From NCBI RefSeq assembly GCF_030684895.1, contig NZ_JAUXXP010000061.1, positions 1 through 62,471 on the forward strand: 62,471 nt of DNA, given 5' to 3'. Origin of the DNA: Pseudomonas sp. Lineage in GTDB: Bacteria > Pseudomonadota > Gammaproteobacteria > Pseudomonadales > Pseudomonadaceae. The position numbers and the translations under genes are program-made. The notes beneath the pieces are model-generated. The model worked only from the letters and a program-made list of their open reading frames with translations. It did not search any database and was not told where the DNA came from. Shown here piece after piece: positions 1 to 9,344 of the stretch (its first letter is position 1; the number at the start of each line of letters is the position of its first letter).

Positions 1-47
1 TCGTTGTTTATTTCGATGGGGCGCGCGCTTAGGTGAATTACTGCGTT

Positions 48-106
48 GTAGGAGGCGCTTTAGCGGCGAGCTTTTTATCGCTGATCGCGGCTAAAGCCCC
101 TCCTAC
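48..106. repeat. REP-like inverted repeat (GTAGGAGG type)
   Basis: Two arms (GTAGGAGGCGCTTTAGC... and ...GCTAAAGCCCCTCCTAC) are imperfect reverse complements around a short AT-rich centre. This is the common intergenic palindrome of Pseudomonas genomes. It sits just downstream of liuD, where it may form the 3' end of the liu transcript or separate liuD from the next gene outside the window. Confidence 0.8.
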
Positions 107-112
107 AAAAGG

Positions 113-2074
113 TTATGCGCTGATTTCTTCAAGCTCCACCAGTACCGCGCCCTCACTGACCATCTCGCCTTCATTGCAATACAGCGCCTTTACCGTACCG
201 GCATGGGCGGCGCGGATGCTGTGTTCCATCTTCATCGCTTCCAGCACCACCAGCGCAGTGCCGGCTTCGACCGGCTGGCCGGCTTCCACCAGCACCCGCA
301 CGATACTGCCGTTCATTGGGGCGGTCAGACCGCCGTGATGCTGATGGCTGGCTTCCACTTCGGCAATCGGGTCGACGCGTTGGATGCTGCGCAGCTCGCC
401 GGCATAGTGCAGGTACAGGGTATCGCCGCGACGAATTGCCAGATGCTGCTGGCGCAGGCCATCGCGCTCTACCTGCAGGACTTCGCCCTGTAATTGCACA
501 GTGGAAGCCGAAGCATGGCGCAGGCGTACCACCTGGCGCTCGCCCTGGCAGCTCAGGTGCAAGTCGGTTTCTGCCGGCAGGCCCAGACGCAGGCCGTTGT
601 TGCGTGACCAGGGCGAATGGAAATCGTCGTGGCGTTGCTGCGGCGCTTCGCTCTGCACAAAGGCTTCGGCGGCCAGTTGCCAGAATTCGGCGGGCAATTC
701 GCTCACTGGCGGCAGCAGCTGCGCTTCATGGCGCGGGATAAAGCCGGTGTCCAGCTCCGCATTGGCAAAGGCCGGGTGGGCCAGTACGCGGGTGAGAAAG
801 GCCAGGTTGGTTCTGACGCCGCCCACGCAGGTTTCTTTAAGCATGGCCAGCAGGCGCAGCCGTGCTTCCTCGCGGTTTTCGCCCCAGGCGATCAGCTTGC
901 CAAGCATCGGGTCATAGAAGGGCGAGACTTCATCGCCTTCGCTGACGCCGCTGTCTACCCGGCGACCTGGGCCGGCAGCGGCTTCGCGGTACAACGCCAG
1001 GGTGCCGGTGGCCGGGAGAAAGTCGTTGTCCGGATCTTCCGCATACAGCCGCACCTCGATGGCGTGGCCAATCAGAGGCACCTGATCCTGGCTGATCGGC
1101 AGCACCTCGCCACGGGCTACGCGAATCTGCCAGGCGACCAGATCCAGGCCGGTGATCAGCTCGGTCACCGGGTGCTCGACCTGCAGACGGGTGTTCATCT
1201 CCATAAAGAAGAAATCGCCGCGCTCATCCAGCAGAAACTCCACGGTGCCGGCGCCGACATAGCCGATGGCCTGAGCAGCCTTGACCGCAGCCTCGCCCAT
1301 GGCGCAACGCAGTTCCGCTAACAGACCCGGAGCCGGTGCTTCTTCGACGACCTTCTGGTGACGCCGCTGGATCGAGCAGTCGCGCTCATTCAGGTACAGG
1401 CAGTTGCCATGCGAGTCGGCAAAAACCTGAATCTCCACATGGCGCGGCTTGAGGACGTATTTTTCCACCAGCATGCGCGAGTCACCGAACGACGATTGCG
1501 CCTCGCGCTGGGCGCTGGCCAGGGCTTCGGCCAGTTCGCTTTCACGCTCGACCACTTTCATGCCCTTGCCACCACCACCGGCCGCCGCCTTGAGCAGCAC
1601 GGGGTAGCCGATTGCGTTCGAGGCTGCGCGGAAGGTTTCTACATCCTGTGCTTCGCCGTGATAGCCCGGCACCAGCGGTACGCCGGCGGCTTCCATCAGC
1701 GCCTTGGCGGCCGATTTGCTGCCCATGGCGTCGATGGCCGAGGCGGGCGGGCCGAGAAAGATCAGCCCGGCTGCTTCGATGGCGCGAGCAAAGCCGGCGT
1801 TTTCCGAAAGAAAGCCATAACCGGGATGGATCGCCTGGGCACCACTGGCCTTGGCCGCAGCGATCAGCGCGTCGATTCGCAGGTAGCTGTCCGCCGGTTT
1901 GGCACCGCCCAGATTGACCGCCAGATCGGCTTCGCGCACATGGCGGGCGTTGGCGTCGATGGCGCTGTGCACCGCCACGGTTTGGATGCCCATGGCTTGG
2001 GCCGTGCGCATCACCCGGCAGGCGATCTCGCCACGGTTGGCCACCAGCAGGGTATCGATAGGCTTAAGGCTCAT
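113..2074 (-). CDS. liuD: Methylcrotonyl-CoA carboxylase biotin-carrying alpha subunit
   Basis: 653 residues, cytosolic. The biotin carboxylase half starts at LLVANRGEIACRV, followed by the ATP-grasp domain with the glycine-rich loop AAAGGGGKGMK and the MNTRLQVEHPVTE motif. The C-terminal biotinyl domain has the AMKM motif at about residues 613-616, with Lys615 as the biotin acceptor. Propionyl- or geranyl-CoA carboxylase alpha subunits have the same architecture, but the neighbours (isovaleryl-CoA dehydrogenase, MCC beta, methylglutaconyl-CoA hydratase, MerR regulator) indicate 3-methylcrotonyl-CoA carboxylation in leucine breakdown. The ATG at 2074 has CAGGAG 9 nt upstream. It is the last liu gene in the window; liuE (HMG-CoA lyase), expected next, would lie outside. 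Confidence 0.93.
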   Translation of the reverse strand: MSLKPIDTLLVANRGEIACRVMRTAQAMGIQTVAVHSAIDANARHVREADLAVNLGGAKPADSYLRIDALIAAAKASGAQAIHPGYGFLSENAGFARAIEAAGLIFLGPPASAIDAMGSKSAAKALMEAAGVPLVPGYHGEAQDVETFRAASNAIGYPVLLKAAAGGGGKGMKVVERESELAEALASAQREAQSSFGDSRMLVEKYVLKPRHVEIQVFADSHGNCLYLNERDCSIQRRHQKVVEEAPAPGLLAELRCAMGEAAVKAAQAIGYVGAGTVEFLLDERGDFFFMEMNTRLQVEHPVTELITGLDLVAWQIRVARGEVLPISQDQVPLIGHAIEVRLYAEDPDNDFLPATGTLALYREAAAGPGRRVDSGVSEGDEVSPFYDPMLGKLIAWGENREEARLRLLAMLKETCVGGVRTNLAFLTRVLAHPAFANAELDTGFIPRHEAQLLPPVSELPAEFWQLAAEAFVQSEAPQQRHDDFHSPWSRNNGLRLGLPAETDLHLSCQGERQVVRLRHASASTVQLQGEVLQVERDGLRQQHLAIRRGDTLYLHYAGELRSIQRVDPIAEVEASHQHHGGLTAPMNGSIVRVLVEAGQPVEAGTALVVLEAMKMEHSIRAAHAGTVKALYCNEGEMVSEGAVLVELEEISA

Positions 2075-2136
2075 GCTTGTGGCTCCTGCCGGAGGTATGG
2101 GCGTTTATCCAGCCGGCTATTGCGGGGGATATTCAT
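2071..2136 (-). CDS. Possible 21-residue coupling peptide between liuC and liuD
   Basis: A short frame begins at an ATG 3 nt after the liuC stop, preceded by GGCAGGAGC inside the liuC end, and runs 21 codons. It stops in TGA overlapping the liuD ATG (ATGA). It lies in a duplicated copy of the liuC 3' end, so its residues LDKR...QE echo the liuC C terminus. It could couple translation of liuC to liuD, or be a chance product of the duplication. No function is claimed for the peptide. Confidence 0.3.
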   Translation of the reverse strand: MNIPRNSRLDKRPYLRQEPQA

Positions 2137-2174
2137 GCTTATTGCTCCTGCCAGGCGGGCTTGCGTTTATCCAG
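2071..2174. repeat. Tandem duplication of the liuC 3' end (two 42-nt copies, 62-nt period)
   Basis: On the minus strand copy A (2174-2133) and copy B (2112-2071) share CTGGATAAACGC, then after 10 diverged bases GGCAGGAGC, then after 3 bases AAGCATGA. Copy A ends liuC and provides a ribosome-binding site and ATG. Copy B provides the ribosome-binding site and start of liuD. Confidence 0.75.
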
Positions 2175-2933
2175 AAAGGCGCGCAGACCTTCCTGGCCTT
2201 CGGGGCTGACGCGGATACGGGCAATCGCGTTCTCGGTATAACGGCGCAGCGCTGGAGTCAGCACGCCGCTGCCCACTTCGCGCAGCAAATCCTTGCTGGC
2301 GAGCATCGCCTGCGGGCTATTGAGCAGCAATGTGTCGACCCACTCGGCCACGGCCTGCTCCAGGGCATCGGCGGCATAGCATTCGGCAAACAGCCCCAGC
2401 TCCTGCGCGCGCTGGCCGCTAAAGCGCTCAGCCGTCAGGGCGTAGCGCCGTGCTGCACGTTCGCCAATCGCCTGTACGACAAAGGGGCTGATCACCGCTG
2501 GCGCCAGGCCGATGCGCACTTCGGACAGACACAGCTGGGCGTCATTGGCGCCGATGGCCATATCGCAGCAGCTGATCAGCCCCAGGGCGCCGCCGAAGGC
2601 CGCGCCCTGCACCACGGCCAGGGTGGGGATCTTCAGCTGATACAGGTTGTGCATCAGCTCGGCCAGCTCGCGCGAGTCGGCCAGGTTGGCGTTGTAGTCC
2701 AGGGTTGCCGCGTGCTGCATCCAGGCCAGGTCGGCGCCGGCGGAGAAGTGCTTGCCACGGCCGCGCAGCAGCAGGAAGCGCAGGCTTTTGTCGGCCATTA
2801 CCGCGTCAAGGGCGAGAATCAGCTCGCGGATCATCTCGGCGTTAAAGGCGTTGTTCTTGTCCGCGCGATTGAGCCAGAGGGTGGCAAAACCGCGTGGGTC
2901 TGTTTGTAGTTCGAGGGTGTTGAAGTCGGTCAT
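2139..2933 (-). CDS. liuC: Methylglutaconyl-CoA hydratase (enoyl-CoA hydratase/isomerase family)
   Basis: 264 residues, crotonase superfamily, cytosolic. Oxyanion-hole segments are visible as KHFSAGADLAWM near residue 65 and GAAFGGALGLISCCDMA near residue 110. By context it hydrates 3-methylglutaconyl-CoA made by the LiuB/LiuD carboxylase to HMG-CoA. It lies between liuB and liuD in the usual liu order. Start: ATG at 2933 preferred; an in-frame GTG two codons upstream (2939) is possible and neither has a strong ribosome-binding site. The upstream spacer carries a palindromic repeat. The 3' end is partly duplicated into the spacer before liuD. Confidence 0.9.
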   Translation of the reverse strand: MTDFNTLELQTDPRGFATLWLNRADKNNAFNAEMIRELILALDAVMADKSLRFLLLRGRGKHFSAGADLAWMQHAATLDYNANLADSRELAELMHNLYQLKIPTLAVVQGAAFGGALGLISCCDMAIGANDAQLCLSEVRIGLAPAVISPFVVQAIGERAARRYALTAERFSGQRAQELGLFAECYAADALEQAVAEWVDTLLLNSPQAMLASKDLLREVGSGVLTPALRRYTENAIARIRVSPEGQEGLRAFLDKRKPAWQEQ

Positions 2934-2964
2934 GGTCACTCACTGGGGCGCGTGCGTTGCACCT

Positions 2965-3017
2965 GTAGGATGGGTGCTAACCCATCAAACGATATCGATG
3001 GGTTGCACCCATCCTAC
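2965..3017. repeat. Palindromic repeat in the liuB-liuC spacer
   Basis: GTAGGATGGGTGC...CCCATCAA and TGGGTTGCACCCATCCTAC form an inverted repeat filling most of the gap between liuB and liuC. This GTAGGATGGGT type is a common Pseudomonas intergenic repeat. In an operon it can stabilise or segment the transcript. Confidence 0.75.
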
Positions 3018-3029
3018 GGTTTGTCCTGA

Positions 3030-4637
3030 TTACATTCTGAACACACCAAAGGTGGTCGGCTCAATCGGCGCGTTAAGGCTGGCGGACAGCGCCAGGCCCA
3101 ATATCTCGCGGGTTTGCGCCGGGTCGATAACACCGTCGTCCCACAGGCGGGCGCTGGAGTAGTAGGGATGGCCCTGGCGCTCGTACTGTTCGAGGATCGG
3201 CTGCTTGAGCGCCGCCTCATCCTCGGCGGAGAAGCGCTGCCCGGCGCGGGCGGCCTGTTCGTGTTTGACCTGCACCAGTACGCCGGCGGCCTGTTCGGCA
3301 CCCATCACGCCGATGCGCGCATTCGGCCACATCCACAAAAAGCGTGGATCGTAGGCGCGGCCGCACATGCCGTAGTTACCGGCGCCGAAGCTGCCGCCGA
3401 TGATCACGGTGAATTTCGGCACCTTGGCGCACGCCACTGCGTTGACCAGTTTGGCGCCGTGCTTGGCGATGCCGCCGGCCTCGTACTTCTGCCCGACCAT
3501 AAAGCCGGTGATGTTCTGCAAAAACAGCAGCGGAATGCCGCGCTGGCAGGCCAGCTCGATAAAGTGCGCGCCTTTTTGTGCAGACTCGGCGAATAAGATC
3601 CCGTTATTGGCGAGGATCGCCACCGGATAGCCGTGGATATGCGCAAAACCGCAGACCAGGGTGGCGCCAAACAGTGCCTTGAACTCATCGAATACGCTGC
3701 CATCGACGGTGCGGGCGATCACTTCACGCACATCGAACGGCTGCTTGGCATCTGCCGGAATCACCCCGTACAGCTCTTCGCCGCTGTACAGCGGATTGAT
3801 CGGTGCGCGGTTGTTGAGCACGCCGAGCTTGCGCCAGTTGAGATTGCTGATGCTACGCCGGGCCAAGGCCAGGGCATGTTCGTCGTTGTCGGCGTAATGG
3901 TCGGCCACGCCGCTGGTTTTGCAGTGCACATCGGCACCACCGAGGTCTTCAGCGCTGACCACCTCACCGGTGGCGGCTTTTACCAGCGGCGGTCCGGCGA
4001 GGAAGATGGTGGCCTGGTTGCGCACCATGATCGCTTCATCGGCCATGGCTGGCACATAGGCGCCGCCAGCGGTGCAGGAGCCCATGACCACGGCGATTTG
4101 CGGGATGCCCATGGCTGACATATTGGCCTGGTTGAAGAAGATCCGCCCGAAGTGCTCGCGGTCCGGGAACACTTCATCCTGACGCGGCAGGTTGGCGCCG
4201 CCGGAATCCACCAGGTAGATGCACGGCAGGCGGTTCTGCTGAGCGATGGTCTGCGCGCGCAGGTGTTTTTTCACCGTCAGTGGGTAGTAGCTGCCGCCTT
4301 TTACCGTGGCGTCGTTGGCCACGATCATGCACTCGACACCCTCGACCCGGCCGATACCGGCCACCACACCAGCCGCCGGTACATCCTCACCGTAGACCTC
4401 GTAGGCAGCCAACTGGCCGATTTCCAGAAAGGGCGAGCCGATATCCAGCAGGCGATTAATGCGTTCACGCGGCAGCAACTTGCCGCGCGAGGTGTGGCGT
4501 TCCTGGGCCTTGGTACCGCCGCCTTCATGAACGCGGGCGAGCAGGGCGCGCAGGTCGTTTACCTGGGTAAGCATTGCCGCACTATTGGCGGCGAACTCTG
4601 GTGAGCGGGTGTTGATCTGGGTGTGCAGGATGGCCAT
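3030..4637 (-). CDS. liuB: Methylcrotonyl-CoA carboxylase beta (carboxyltransferase) subunit
   Basis: 535 residues, cytosolic, typical size for MCC beta. It transfers carboxylate from biotin on LiuD to 3-methylcrotonyl-CoA. The acyl-CoA carboxyltransferase signature is visible in the N half ([42 protein letters not shown]) and in the C half ([35 protein letters not shown]). The ATG at 4637 ([12 protein letters not shown]) has GGAG at good spacing. A longer reading frame upstream runs through a palindromic repeat and is rejected. It pairs with liuD two genes downstream. Confidence 0.93.
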   Translation of the reverse strand: MAILHTQINTRSPEFAANSAAMLTQVNDLRALLARVHEGGGTKAQERHTSRGKLLPRERINRLLDIGSPFLEIGQLAAYEVYGEDVPAAGVVAGIGRVEGVECMIVANDATVKGGSYYPLTVKKHLRAQTIAQQNRLPCIYLVDSGGANLPRQDEVFPDREHFGRIFFNQANMSAMGIPQIAVVMGSCTAGGAYVPAMADEAIMVRNQATIFLAGPPLVKAATGEVVSAEDLGGADVHCKTSGVADHYADNDEHALALARRSISNLNWRKLGVLNNRAPINPLYSGEELYGVIPADAKQPFDVREVIARTVDGSVFDEFKALFGATLVCGFAHIHGYPVAILANNGILFAESAQKGAHFIELACQRGIPLLFLQNITGFMVGQKYEAGGIAKHGAKLVNAVACAKVPKFTVIIGGSFGAGNYGMCGRAYDPRFLWMWPNARIGVMGAEQAAGVLVQVKHEQAARAGQRFSAEDEAALKQPILEQYERQGHPYYSSARLWDDGVIDPAQTREILGLALSASLNAPIEPTTFGVFRM

Positions 4638-4653
4638 TCGGCTCACTCCATTC

Positions 4654-4728
4654 GTAGCCCGGATGCAATCCGGGGACACTGTGTCGCACCAACTGCTCCC
4701 GGATTGCGCCAAGGCTTATCCGGGCTAC
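4654..4728. repeat. Palindromic repeat in the liuA-liuB spacer
   Basis: GTAGCCCGGATGCAATCCGG and CCGGATTGCGCC...TATCCGGGCTAC are inverted copies. This is the Pseudomonas GTAGCCCGGAT repeat type, different from the repeat in the liuB-liuC spacer. Confidence 0.8.
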
Positions 4729-4746
4729 GGTTCCTGCGGCTTATGG

Positions 4747-5910
4747 TTATTTCGTCTCGTTAAACAGCTCACGGCCGATCAGCATTCGGCGGATTTCGCT
4801 GGTGCCGGCGCCAATCTCATAGAGCTTGGCGTCGCGCAGCAGGCGGCCGGCCGGGTACTCGTTGGTGTAGCCGTTACCGCCGAGCAGCTGGATGGTGTCC
4901 AGGGCCATTTTGGTGGCCATTTCGGCGGTGTAGAGGATCACTGCGGCGGCGTCCTTGCGCGATTCCTCACCGCGATCACAGGCTTTGGCGACGTTGTAGA
5001 GGTAGGACTTGGAGGCGTTCATGCCGGCGTACATATCGGCCAGCTTGCCCTGCACCAGCTGGAACTCGCCGATCGACTGCTTGAACTGCTGACGCTCGTG
5101 CACGTAGGGCAGCACGACGTCCATGCAGGCGGTCATGATTCCGGTGGGGCCGCCCGAAAGCACGGTGCGCTCGTAGTCCAGGCCGCTCATCAGCACGCGT
5201 ACGCCGCCGCCTTCGGCGCCAAGGATGTTCTCTTCCGGTACTTCGCAATCCTCGAACACCAACTCGCAGGTGTTGGAGCCGCGCATGCCCAGCTTGTCCA
5301 GCTTCTGGTGGCGGGAGAAGCCCTTGTAGTCACGCTCGACGATAAACGCGGTCATGCCGCGTGAGCCGGCGCTGATGTCGGTCTTGGCGTAGATCACGTA
5401 GGTGTGGGCGTCGGGGCCGTTGGTGATCCACATCTTATTGCCGTTGAGCACGTAGCGGTCGCCGCGCTTCTCGGCACGCAGCTTCATCGACACCACGTCA
5501 GAGCCGGCATTCGGCTCGCTCATGGCTAATGCACCAATGTGCTCGCCGGAGCACAGCTTGGGCAGGTACTTGGCCTTCTGCGCGTGGGTGCCGTTCTTGC
5601 GGATCTGGTTCAGGCACAGGTTGGAGTGCGCGCCGTAGGACAGGCCGACCGAGGCCGAGGCGCGGCTGATCTCTTCCATGGCCACCACATGCGCCAGGTA
5701 ACCCATATGGGTGCCGCCGTATTCCTCTTCCACGGTCATGCCGAGCAGGCCCATGTCGCCAAACTTGCGCCACATGTCCATGGGGAACTCGTTGTCGCGG
5801 TCGATCTGCGCGGCGCGCGGCGCCAATTCGGCTTGTGAGAACTGATACACCGAGTCGCGCAGCATATCGATGGTCTCGCCGAGACCGAAGTTGAGGGATG
5901 GGTAGCTCAT
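4747..5910 (-). CDS. liuA: Isovaleryl-CoA dehydrogenase
   Basis: 387 residues, FAD-dependent acyl-CoA dehydrogenase, cytosolic. It oxidises isovaleryl-CoA to 3-methylcrotonyl-CoA, passing electrons to ETF. Signatures: [16 protein letters not shown] near residue 127, [10 protein letters not shown] near residue 160, and the catalytic-base segment [13 protein letters not shown] with Glu247 at the isovaleryl-CoA dehydrogenase position. The C-terminal signature is [28 protein letters not shown] precedes the ATG. First enzyme gene of the operon after liuR. Confidence 0.95.
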   Translation of the reverse strand: MSYPSLNFGLGETIDMLRDSVYQFSQAELAPRAAQIDRDNEFPMDMWRKFGDMGLLGMTVEEEYGGTHMGYLAHVVAMEEISRASASVGLSYGAHSNLCLNQIRKNGTHAQKAKYLPKLCSGEHIGALAMSEPNAGSDVVSMKLRAEKRGDRYVLNGNKMWITNGPDAHTYVIYAKTDISAGSRGMTAFIVERDYKGFSRHQKLDKLGMRGSNTCELVFEDCEVPEENILGAEGGGVRVLMSGLDYERTVLSGGPTGIMTACMDVVLPYVHERQQFKQSIGEFQLVQGKLADMYAGMNASKSYLYNVAKACDRGEESRKDAAAVILYTAEMATKMALDTIQLLGGNGYTNEYPAGRLLRDAKLYEIGAGTSEIRRMLIGRELFNETK

Positions 5911-5939
5911 GGTTCCACCTGTAATTGTTCGAATTAAGT

Positions 5940-6341
5940 TCAGGAGATAACGGATTGTTTTTTATCAGTTTCAGCTAAAGCCGCCAGGCAGCGCTCTTCG
6001 GCGGTATCCAGCTCAAGCTGCATCTGTTCGATGTCCAGCAGTTGCTGCTGCAGCTGGGCGCGGCGTTCGGCGATCTTCGCCATAAAGGTGTGCAACTGCT
6101 TGTGATTGCCGTGCACCGGGTCGTACAGCTCGATCAGTTCCCTGCACTCGGCCAGGGAAAAGCCGATGCGCTTGCCGCGCAGGATCAGCTTGAGGGTGAC
6201 CTTGTCCTTGGCCGTGTAGATACGTTCCTGGCCGCGACGTTCGGGGCAGAGCATCTGCTGCTCTTCATAGAAGCGAATGGCGCGGGTGGTGATGTCCAGC
6301 TCGCGGGCCAGTTCGGAAATAGAGTAGGTGGTGGCGGACAT
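5940..6341 (-). CDS. liuR: MerR-family regulator of the liu operon
   Basis: 133 residues. The N-terminal MerR helix-turn-helix ([22 protein letters not shown]) is followed by a second wing and a C-terminal coiled coil rich in Gln/Glu (about residues 85-125) used for dimerisation. No metal-binding cysteine cluster is seen, as expected for the acyl-CoA-responsive LiuR type. It is the promoter-proximal gene of the operon, 29 bp before liuA, so it probably autoregulates together with liuABCD through the palindrome just upstream. Confidence 0.9.
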   Translation of the reverse strand: MSATTYSISELARELDITTRAIRFYEEQQMLCPERRGQERIYTAKDKVTLKLILRGKRIGFSLAECRELIELYDPVHGNHKQLHTFMAKIAERRAQLQQQLLDIEQMQLELDTAEERCLAALAETDKKQSVIS

Positions 6342-6363
6342 ACGGCAGCGCTCTTGTTTACCT

Positions 6364-6399
6364 TTACGTTAACGTAAGGCTGCGGACCGATTTAGTCAA
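6364..6399 (-). promoter_or_regulatory. liu promoter with LiuR operator-like palindrome
   Basis: A perfect 14-bp palindrome TTACGTTAACGTAA (6364-6377) lies 23 bp upstream of the liuR start. On the minus strand a -35-like TTGACT (6399-6394) is followed after 17 bp by TACGTT (6376-6371), so the palindrome overlaps the -10. TTTACGT-type palindromes are known for LiuR in Gammaproteobacteria (recalled). Overlap with the -10 fits repression relieved by acyl-CoA intermediates; this is inference. Confidence 0.5.
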
Positions 6400-6621
6400 C
6401 TCGATTGATTAAGCACCGAGTGAGTGGAGTTTTTAGCGGGCATTGATCAATTTAAAAACAATGGGTTAGAGCAATAAGCTAAACAAGCTGTGACGTATTG
6501 AGATGAGACTACCAGTTGGGCTGTTTACCCTGGGATAAGCGATGGGTCGCGAACGGGCCGCCGCGCAGGCCAATAGCACGGCAGTCACGTGTTGTGCCGG
6601 TCAATCAGTCCTGGGTGCGAC

Positions 6622-6843
6622 TCAAGGCTTTCTACCGGCAAAGCCGAACAGCAAACCGCCCGCGAGTATCGCCCCGATGCCCGCCCAAACAGGCACGTTG
6701 ACTCTTTCCTTCTCCTGCACCGAAAGTTCGATTGGGCCGAGCTTCACGGCGGTGGTGTCCTTGGTGTAGCTGAAACCGCCATACAGCAGCCCTAACAGGC
6801 CCGCCACGATCAGTGCGATGGAGATAATCCGGATTGCATTCAT
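6622..6843 (-). CDS. Small two-helix membrane protein, unknown function
   Basis: 73 residues: TM1 at about 5-24 (IISIALIVAGLLGLLYGGFS), a charged linker (KLGPIELSVQEKERVNVP), and TM2 at about 53-69 ending in a basic tail GRKP. This pattern occurs in many bacteria as an uncharacterised inner-membrane protein. It is transcribed like the LysR gene upstream but separated by about 130 bp, so it is probably independent. No function can be assigned. Confidence 0.7.
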   Translation of the reverse strand: MNAIRIISIALIVAGLLGLLYGGFSYTKDTTAVKLGPIELSVQEKERVNVPVWAGIGAILAGGLLFGFAGRKP

Positions 6844-6975
6844 GCTGTGATCCTCGTGCGGCGCCTGAGCTAATCGCCAGCGGTTTCAAAGGCAGGGCCG
6901 TCCAAGTCATTGAAGCACAGTGCTGGCATTCGCCAGGCGATTTGCTTGCTCACAACTGGCGCAGTGTATTCGCCT

Positions 6976-7893
6976 TTAGGCTTTCTTTTCCTGGGCCGTG
7001 GCTTGCTGGGAAATCTCGATGATCTGCTCGCGCATCCAGCGGTTGGCCGGGTCCTGGTCAGTGCTTTCGTGCCAGTAGAGGTGGGTTTCCAGCGGCGTCA
7101 TGTCCTTGATCGGCAGTTCGACAAAGTGCAGGTCGTTACGCCGGGCGAAGCGCTCGGGCACGGTCATGGCCATGTCGGTGCCTTGCAGCACGGTGGTGGC
7201 CATCAGGTAATGCTGTGAACGCAGGGCGATCTTGCGCTGGATGCCCATGCGGCCCAGGGCCAGGTCGACATGACCCAGACCGCTGCGCCGGCTGGAGATA
7301 TGGATATGGGTCATGCCCATGTACTCGTCCAGGCTGATTTTCTCTTTGGCCAGCGGATGGCCACGGCGCATGGCGCACACGTAGCGGTCCTCCATCAGCT
7401 TGACGTGGCGCACCTGCGGGTCGGTGTTGAGCGGCGCGTCGACGGCAAAATCCAGGCGGCCAGCGGCCAGCTCTTTAGTGGTTTCGCGGCGCCGGGCCAG
7501 CATGCTTTCGATGTTCACGTTCGGCGCTAGGCGGCGCAGGCGCTGGAACAGCGGCGGCAGGACGATGGCCTCGGTGAGGTCGGTCATGCTGATGCGGAAG
7601 GTCTTGTTGGCCTGCGCCGGGTTGAAGATGCGGCTTTCCTGCACGGAGATGCGCAGCTGCTGCAGCGCGTTGCGCACCGGGCCGATGATGTTCTGCGCCA
7701 TTGGCGTGGGCACCATGCCCTGGGCGGTGCGCACAAACAGCGGGTCATTGAAGGTTTCACGCAAACGCGCGAGGGCGTTGGAGACTGCGGGCTGGGTAAT
7801 GCCGACGATCTGCCCGGCACGGGTCAGATTGGCCTCGGTGTAGATGGCATCGAAGACGACAAAGAGGTTGAGGTCGACCTTGTTCAGATTCAT
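6976..7893 (-). CDS. LysR-family transcriptional regulator
   Basis: 305 residues. The N-terminal winged helix-turn-helix (NLTRAGQIVGITQPAVSNALARLR, about residues 22-45) is followed by a LysR substrate-binding domain. It is divergent from the acyl-CoA dehydrogenase at 8101, with a 207-bp shared intergenic region containing a long inverted repeat, so it most likely controls that gene and itself. The effector is unknown; an acyl-CoA or fatty-acid-derived ligand is an inference from the neighbour. Confidence 0.88.
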   Translation of the reverse strand: MNLNKVDLNLFVVFDAIYTEANLTRAGQIVGITQPAVSNALARLRETFNDPLFVRTAQGMVPTPMAQNIIGPVRNALQQLRISVQESRIFNPAQANKTFRISMTDLTEAIVLPPLFQRLRRLAPNVNIESMLARRRETTKELAAGRLDFAVDAPLNTDPQVRHVKLMEDRYVCAMRRGHPLAKEKISLDEYMGMTHIHISSRRSGLGHVDLALGRMGIQRKIALRSQHYLMATTVLQGTDMAMTVPERFARRNDLHFVELPIKDMTPLETHLYWHESTDQDPANRWMREQIIEISQQATAQEKKA

Positions 7894-7920
7894 TACACGC
7901 TCGCTCCGCAGGTTGTCGGT

Positions 7921-7975
7921 ATTAGGGTCCGTTGCTGTTTCGTTCGTTCGTGAAGAAACGGCAACAGACCCTAAT
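7921..7975. repeat. Long inverted repeat between lysR and acyl-CoA dehydrogenase
   Basis: Two 21-nt arms (7921-7941 and 7955-7975) are reverse complements at 19 of 21 positions around a 13-nt loop. The outer ends read ATTAGGGTC and GACCCTAAT. It is 27 bp upstream of the lysR start and 126 bp upstream of the dehydrogenase. It could be an operator for the LysR protein, an RNA hairpin in either 5' leader, or a mobile palindrome. Confidence 0.7.
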
Positions 7976-8100
7976 CAATCATATATCGGTGATGAATGTT
8001 TATACACGGTGAGAATAGATTAGATAAATCCTAAGCCCTGTTCTAGCATCATTTCCACTTCACCGAACTCCCCAAAAATCAGCGTCAGAAGGTAGCCACC

Positions 8101-9330
8101 ATGGATTTCGCCTACTCCCCCAAGGTTCAGCAGCTGCGTGAACGCGTCACCGCGTTTATGGAGAGCCATGTCTATCCAGCCGAGGCCGTGTTCGAGCAAC
8201 AGGTCAATGAAGGCGACCGCTGGCAGCCCACCGCGATCATGGAAGAGTTGAAAGCCAAGGCTAAAGCCGAAGGCCTGTGGAACCTGTTTCTGCCGGAGTC
8301 CGAGCTGGGTGCCGGGCTGACCAACACCGAATACGCGCCGCTTGCGGAAATCATGGGCAGCTCACTGATCGGTCCTGAGCCGTTCAACTGCGCCGCGCCG
8401 GACACCGGCAATATGGAAGTGCTGGTGCGCTACGCCAACGACGCGCAGAAAGAGCAGTGGCTCAAGCCGTTGCTGGACGGCACCATTCGTTCCGCCTTCG
8501 CCATGACCGAGCCGGGCGTGGCGTCCTCGGATGCCACCAATATGCAGGCCAGCGCTGTGCGCCAGGGTGATGAGTGGGTGATCAACGGCCGTAAGTGGTG
8601 GACTTCCGGCGCGTGCGACCCGCGCTGCAAAATCATGATTTTTATGGGCCTGACCAACCCGGATGGCCCGCGCCATCAACAACACTCGATGATTCTGGTG
8701 CCGATGGACGCCCCAGGCGTGAAAGTGCTGCGCCCGCTGCCGGTATTCGGCTACGACGACGCGCCACACGGCCACGCCGAAGTGCTGTTTGAAAACGTCC
8801 GTGTACCTTACGAGAACGTGCTGCTGGGCGAGGGCCGTGGCTTCGAGATTGCCCAGGGTCGCCTTGGCCCAGGACGTATCCACCACTGCATGCGCTCCAT
8901 CGGCATGGCCGAGCGCGCGCTGAAGCTGATGTGTGAGCGCTCGATCAACCGTACCGCCTTCGGCAAGCCGCTGGCCCGTCTGGGCGGCAATATCGATCAC
9001 ATCGCCGACTCGCGCATGGAGATCAATATGGCCCGCCTGCTGACGTTGAACGCGGCTTATATGATGGACACCGTGGGCAACAAGATTGCCGCCAGTGAAA
9101 TCGCCCAGATCAAGGTGGTTGCGCCCAACGTCGCGCTGAAGGTGATCGACCGTGCAATCCAGATCCACGGCGGCGCCGGGGTTTCCAACGACTTCCCGCT
9201 GGCCTACTGGTACGCCATGCAGCGCACCCTGCGCCTGGCCGACGGTCCGGACGAAGTGCACCGCGCGGCTATTGGCAAGTTCGAGATCGGCAAGTACGTG
9301 TCGAAAGAGGTAATGAAAGCCAGCCGCTAA
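8101..9330 (+). CDS. Acyl-CoA dehydrogenase (ACAD10/11-like)
   Basis: 409 residues, FAD flavoenzyme, cytosolic. Visible signatures: [17 protein letters not shown] near residue 137, [19 protein letters not shown] near 160, and the C-terminal [20 protein letters not shown] near 352. The N-terminal segment and overall length match the long-chain/branched acyl-CoA dehydrogenase group often annotated beside a LysR regulator in Pseudomonas. Substrate chain length cannot be read from sequence. It is a single-gene unit: divergent from lysR and followed after 14 bp by a strong hairpin. Confidence 0.9.
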   Translation: MDFAYSPKVQQLRERVTAFMESHVYPAEAVFEQQVNEGDRWQPTAIMEELKAKAKAEGLWNLFLPESELGAGLTNTEYAPLAEIMGSSLIGPEPFNCAAPDTGNMEVLVRYANDAQKEQWLKPLLDGTIRSAFAMTEPGVASSDATNMQASAVRQGDEWVINGRKWWTSGACDPRCKIMIFMGLTNPDGPRHQQHSMILVPMDAPGVKVLRPLPVFGYDDAPHGHAEVLFENVRVPYENVLLGEGRGFEIAQGRLGPGRIHHCMRSIGMAERALKLMCERSINRTAFGKPLARLGGNIDHIADSRMEINMARLLTLNAAYMMDTVGNKIAASEIAQIKVVAPNVALKVIDRAIQIHGGAGVSNDFPLAYWYAMQRTLRLADGPDEVHRAAIGKFEIGKYVSKEVMKASR

Positions 9331-9344
9331 AACGCGTTACTGGA

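Noticed and set aside
8362..9261. 299-codon antisense frame in the acyl-CoA dehydrogenase
   Set aside because: The sense strand keeps full family signatures; the antisense product is His/Arg rich and unrecognised.
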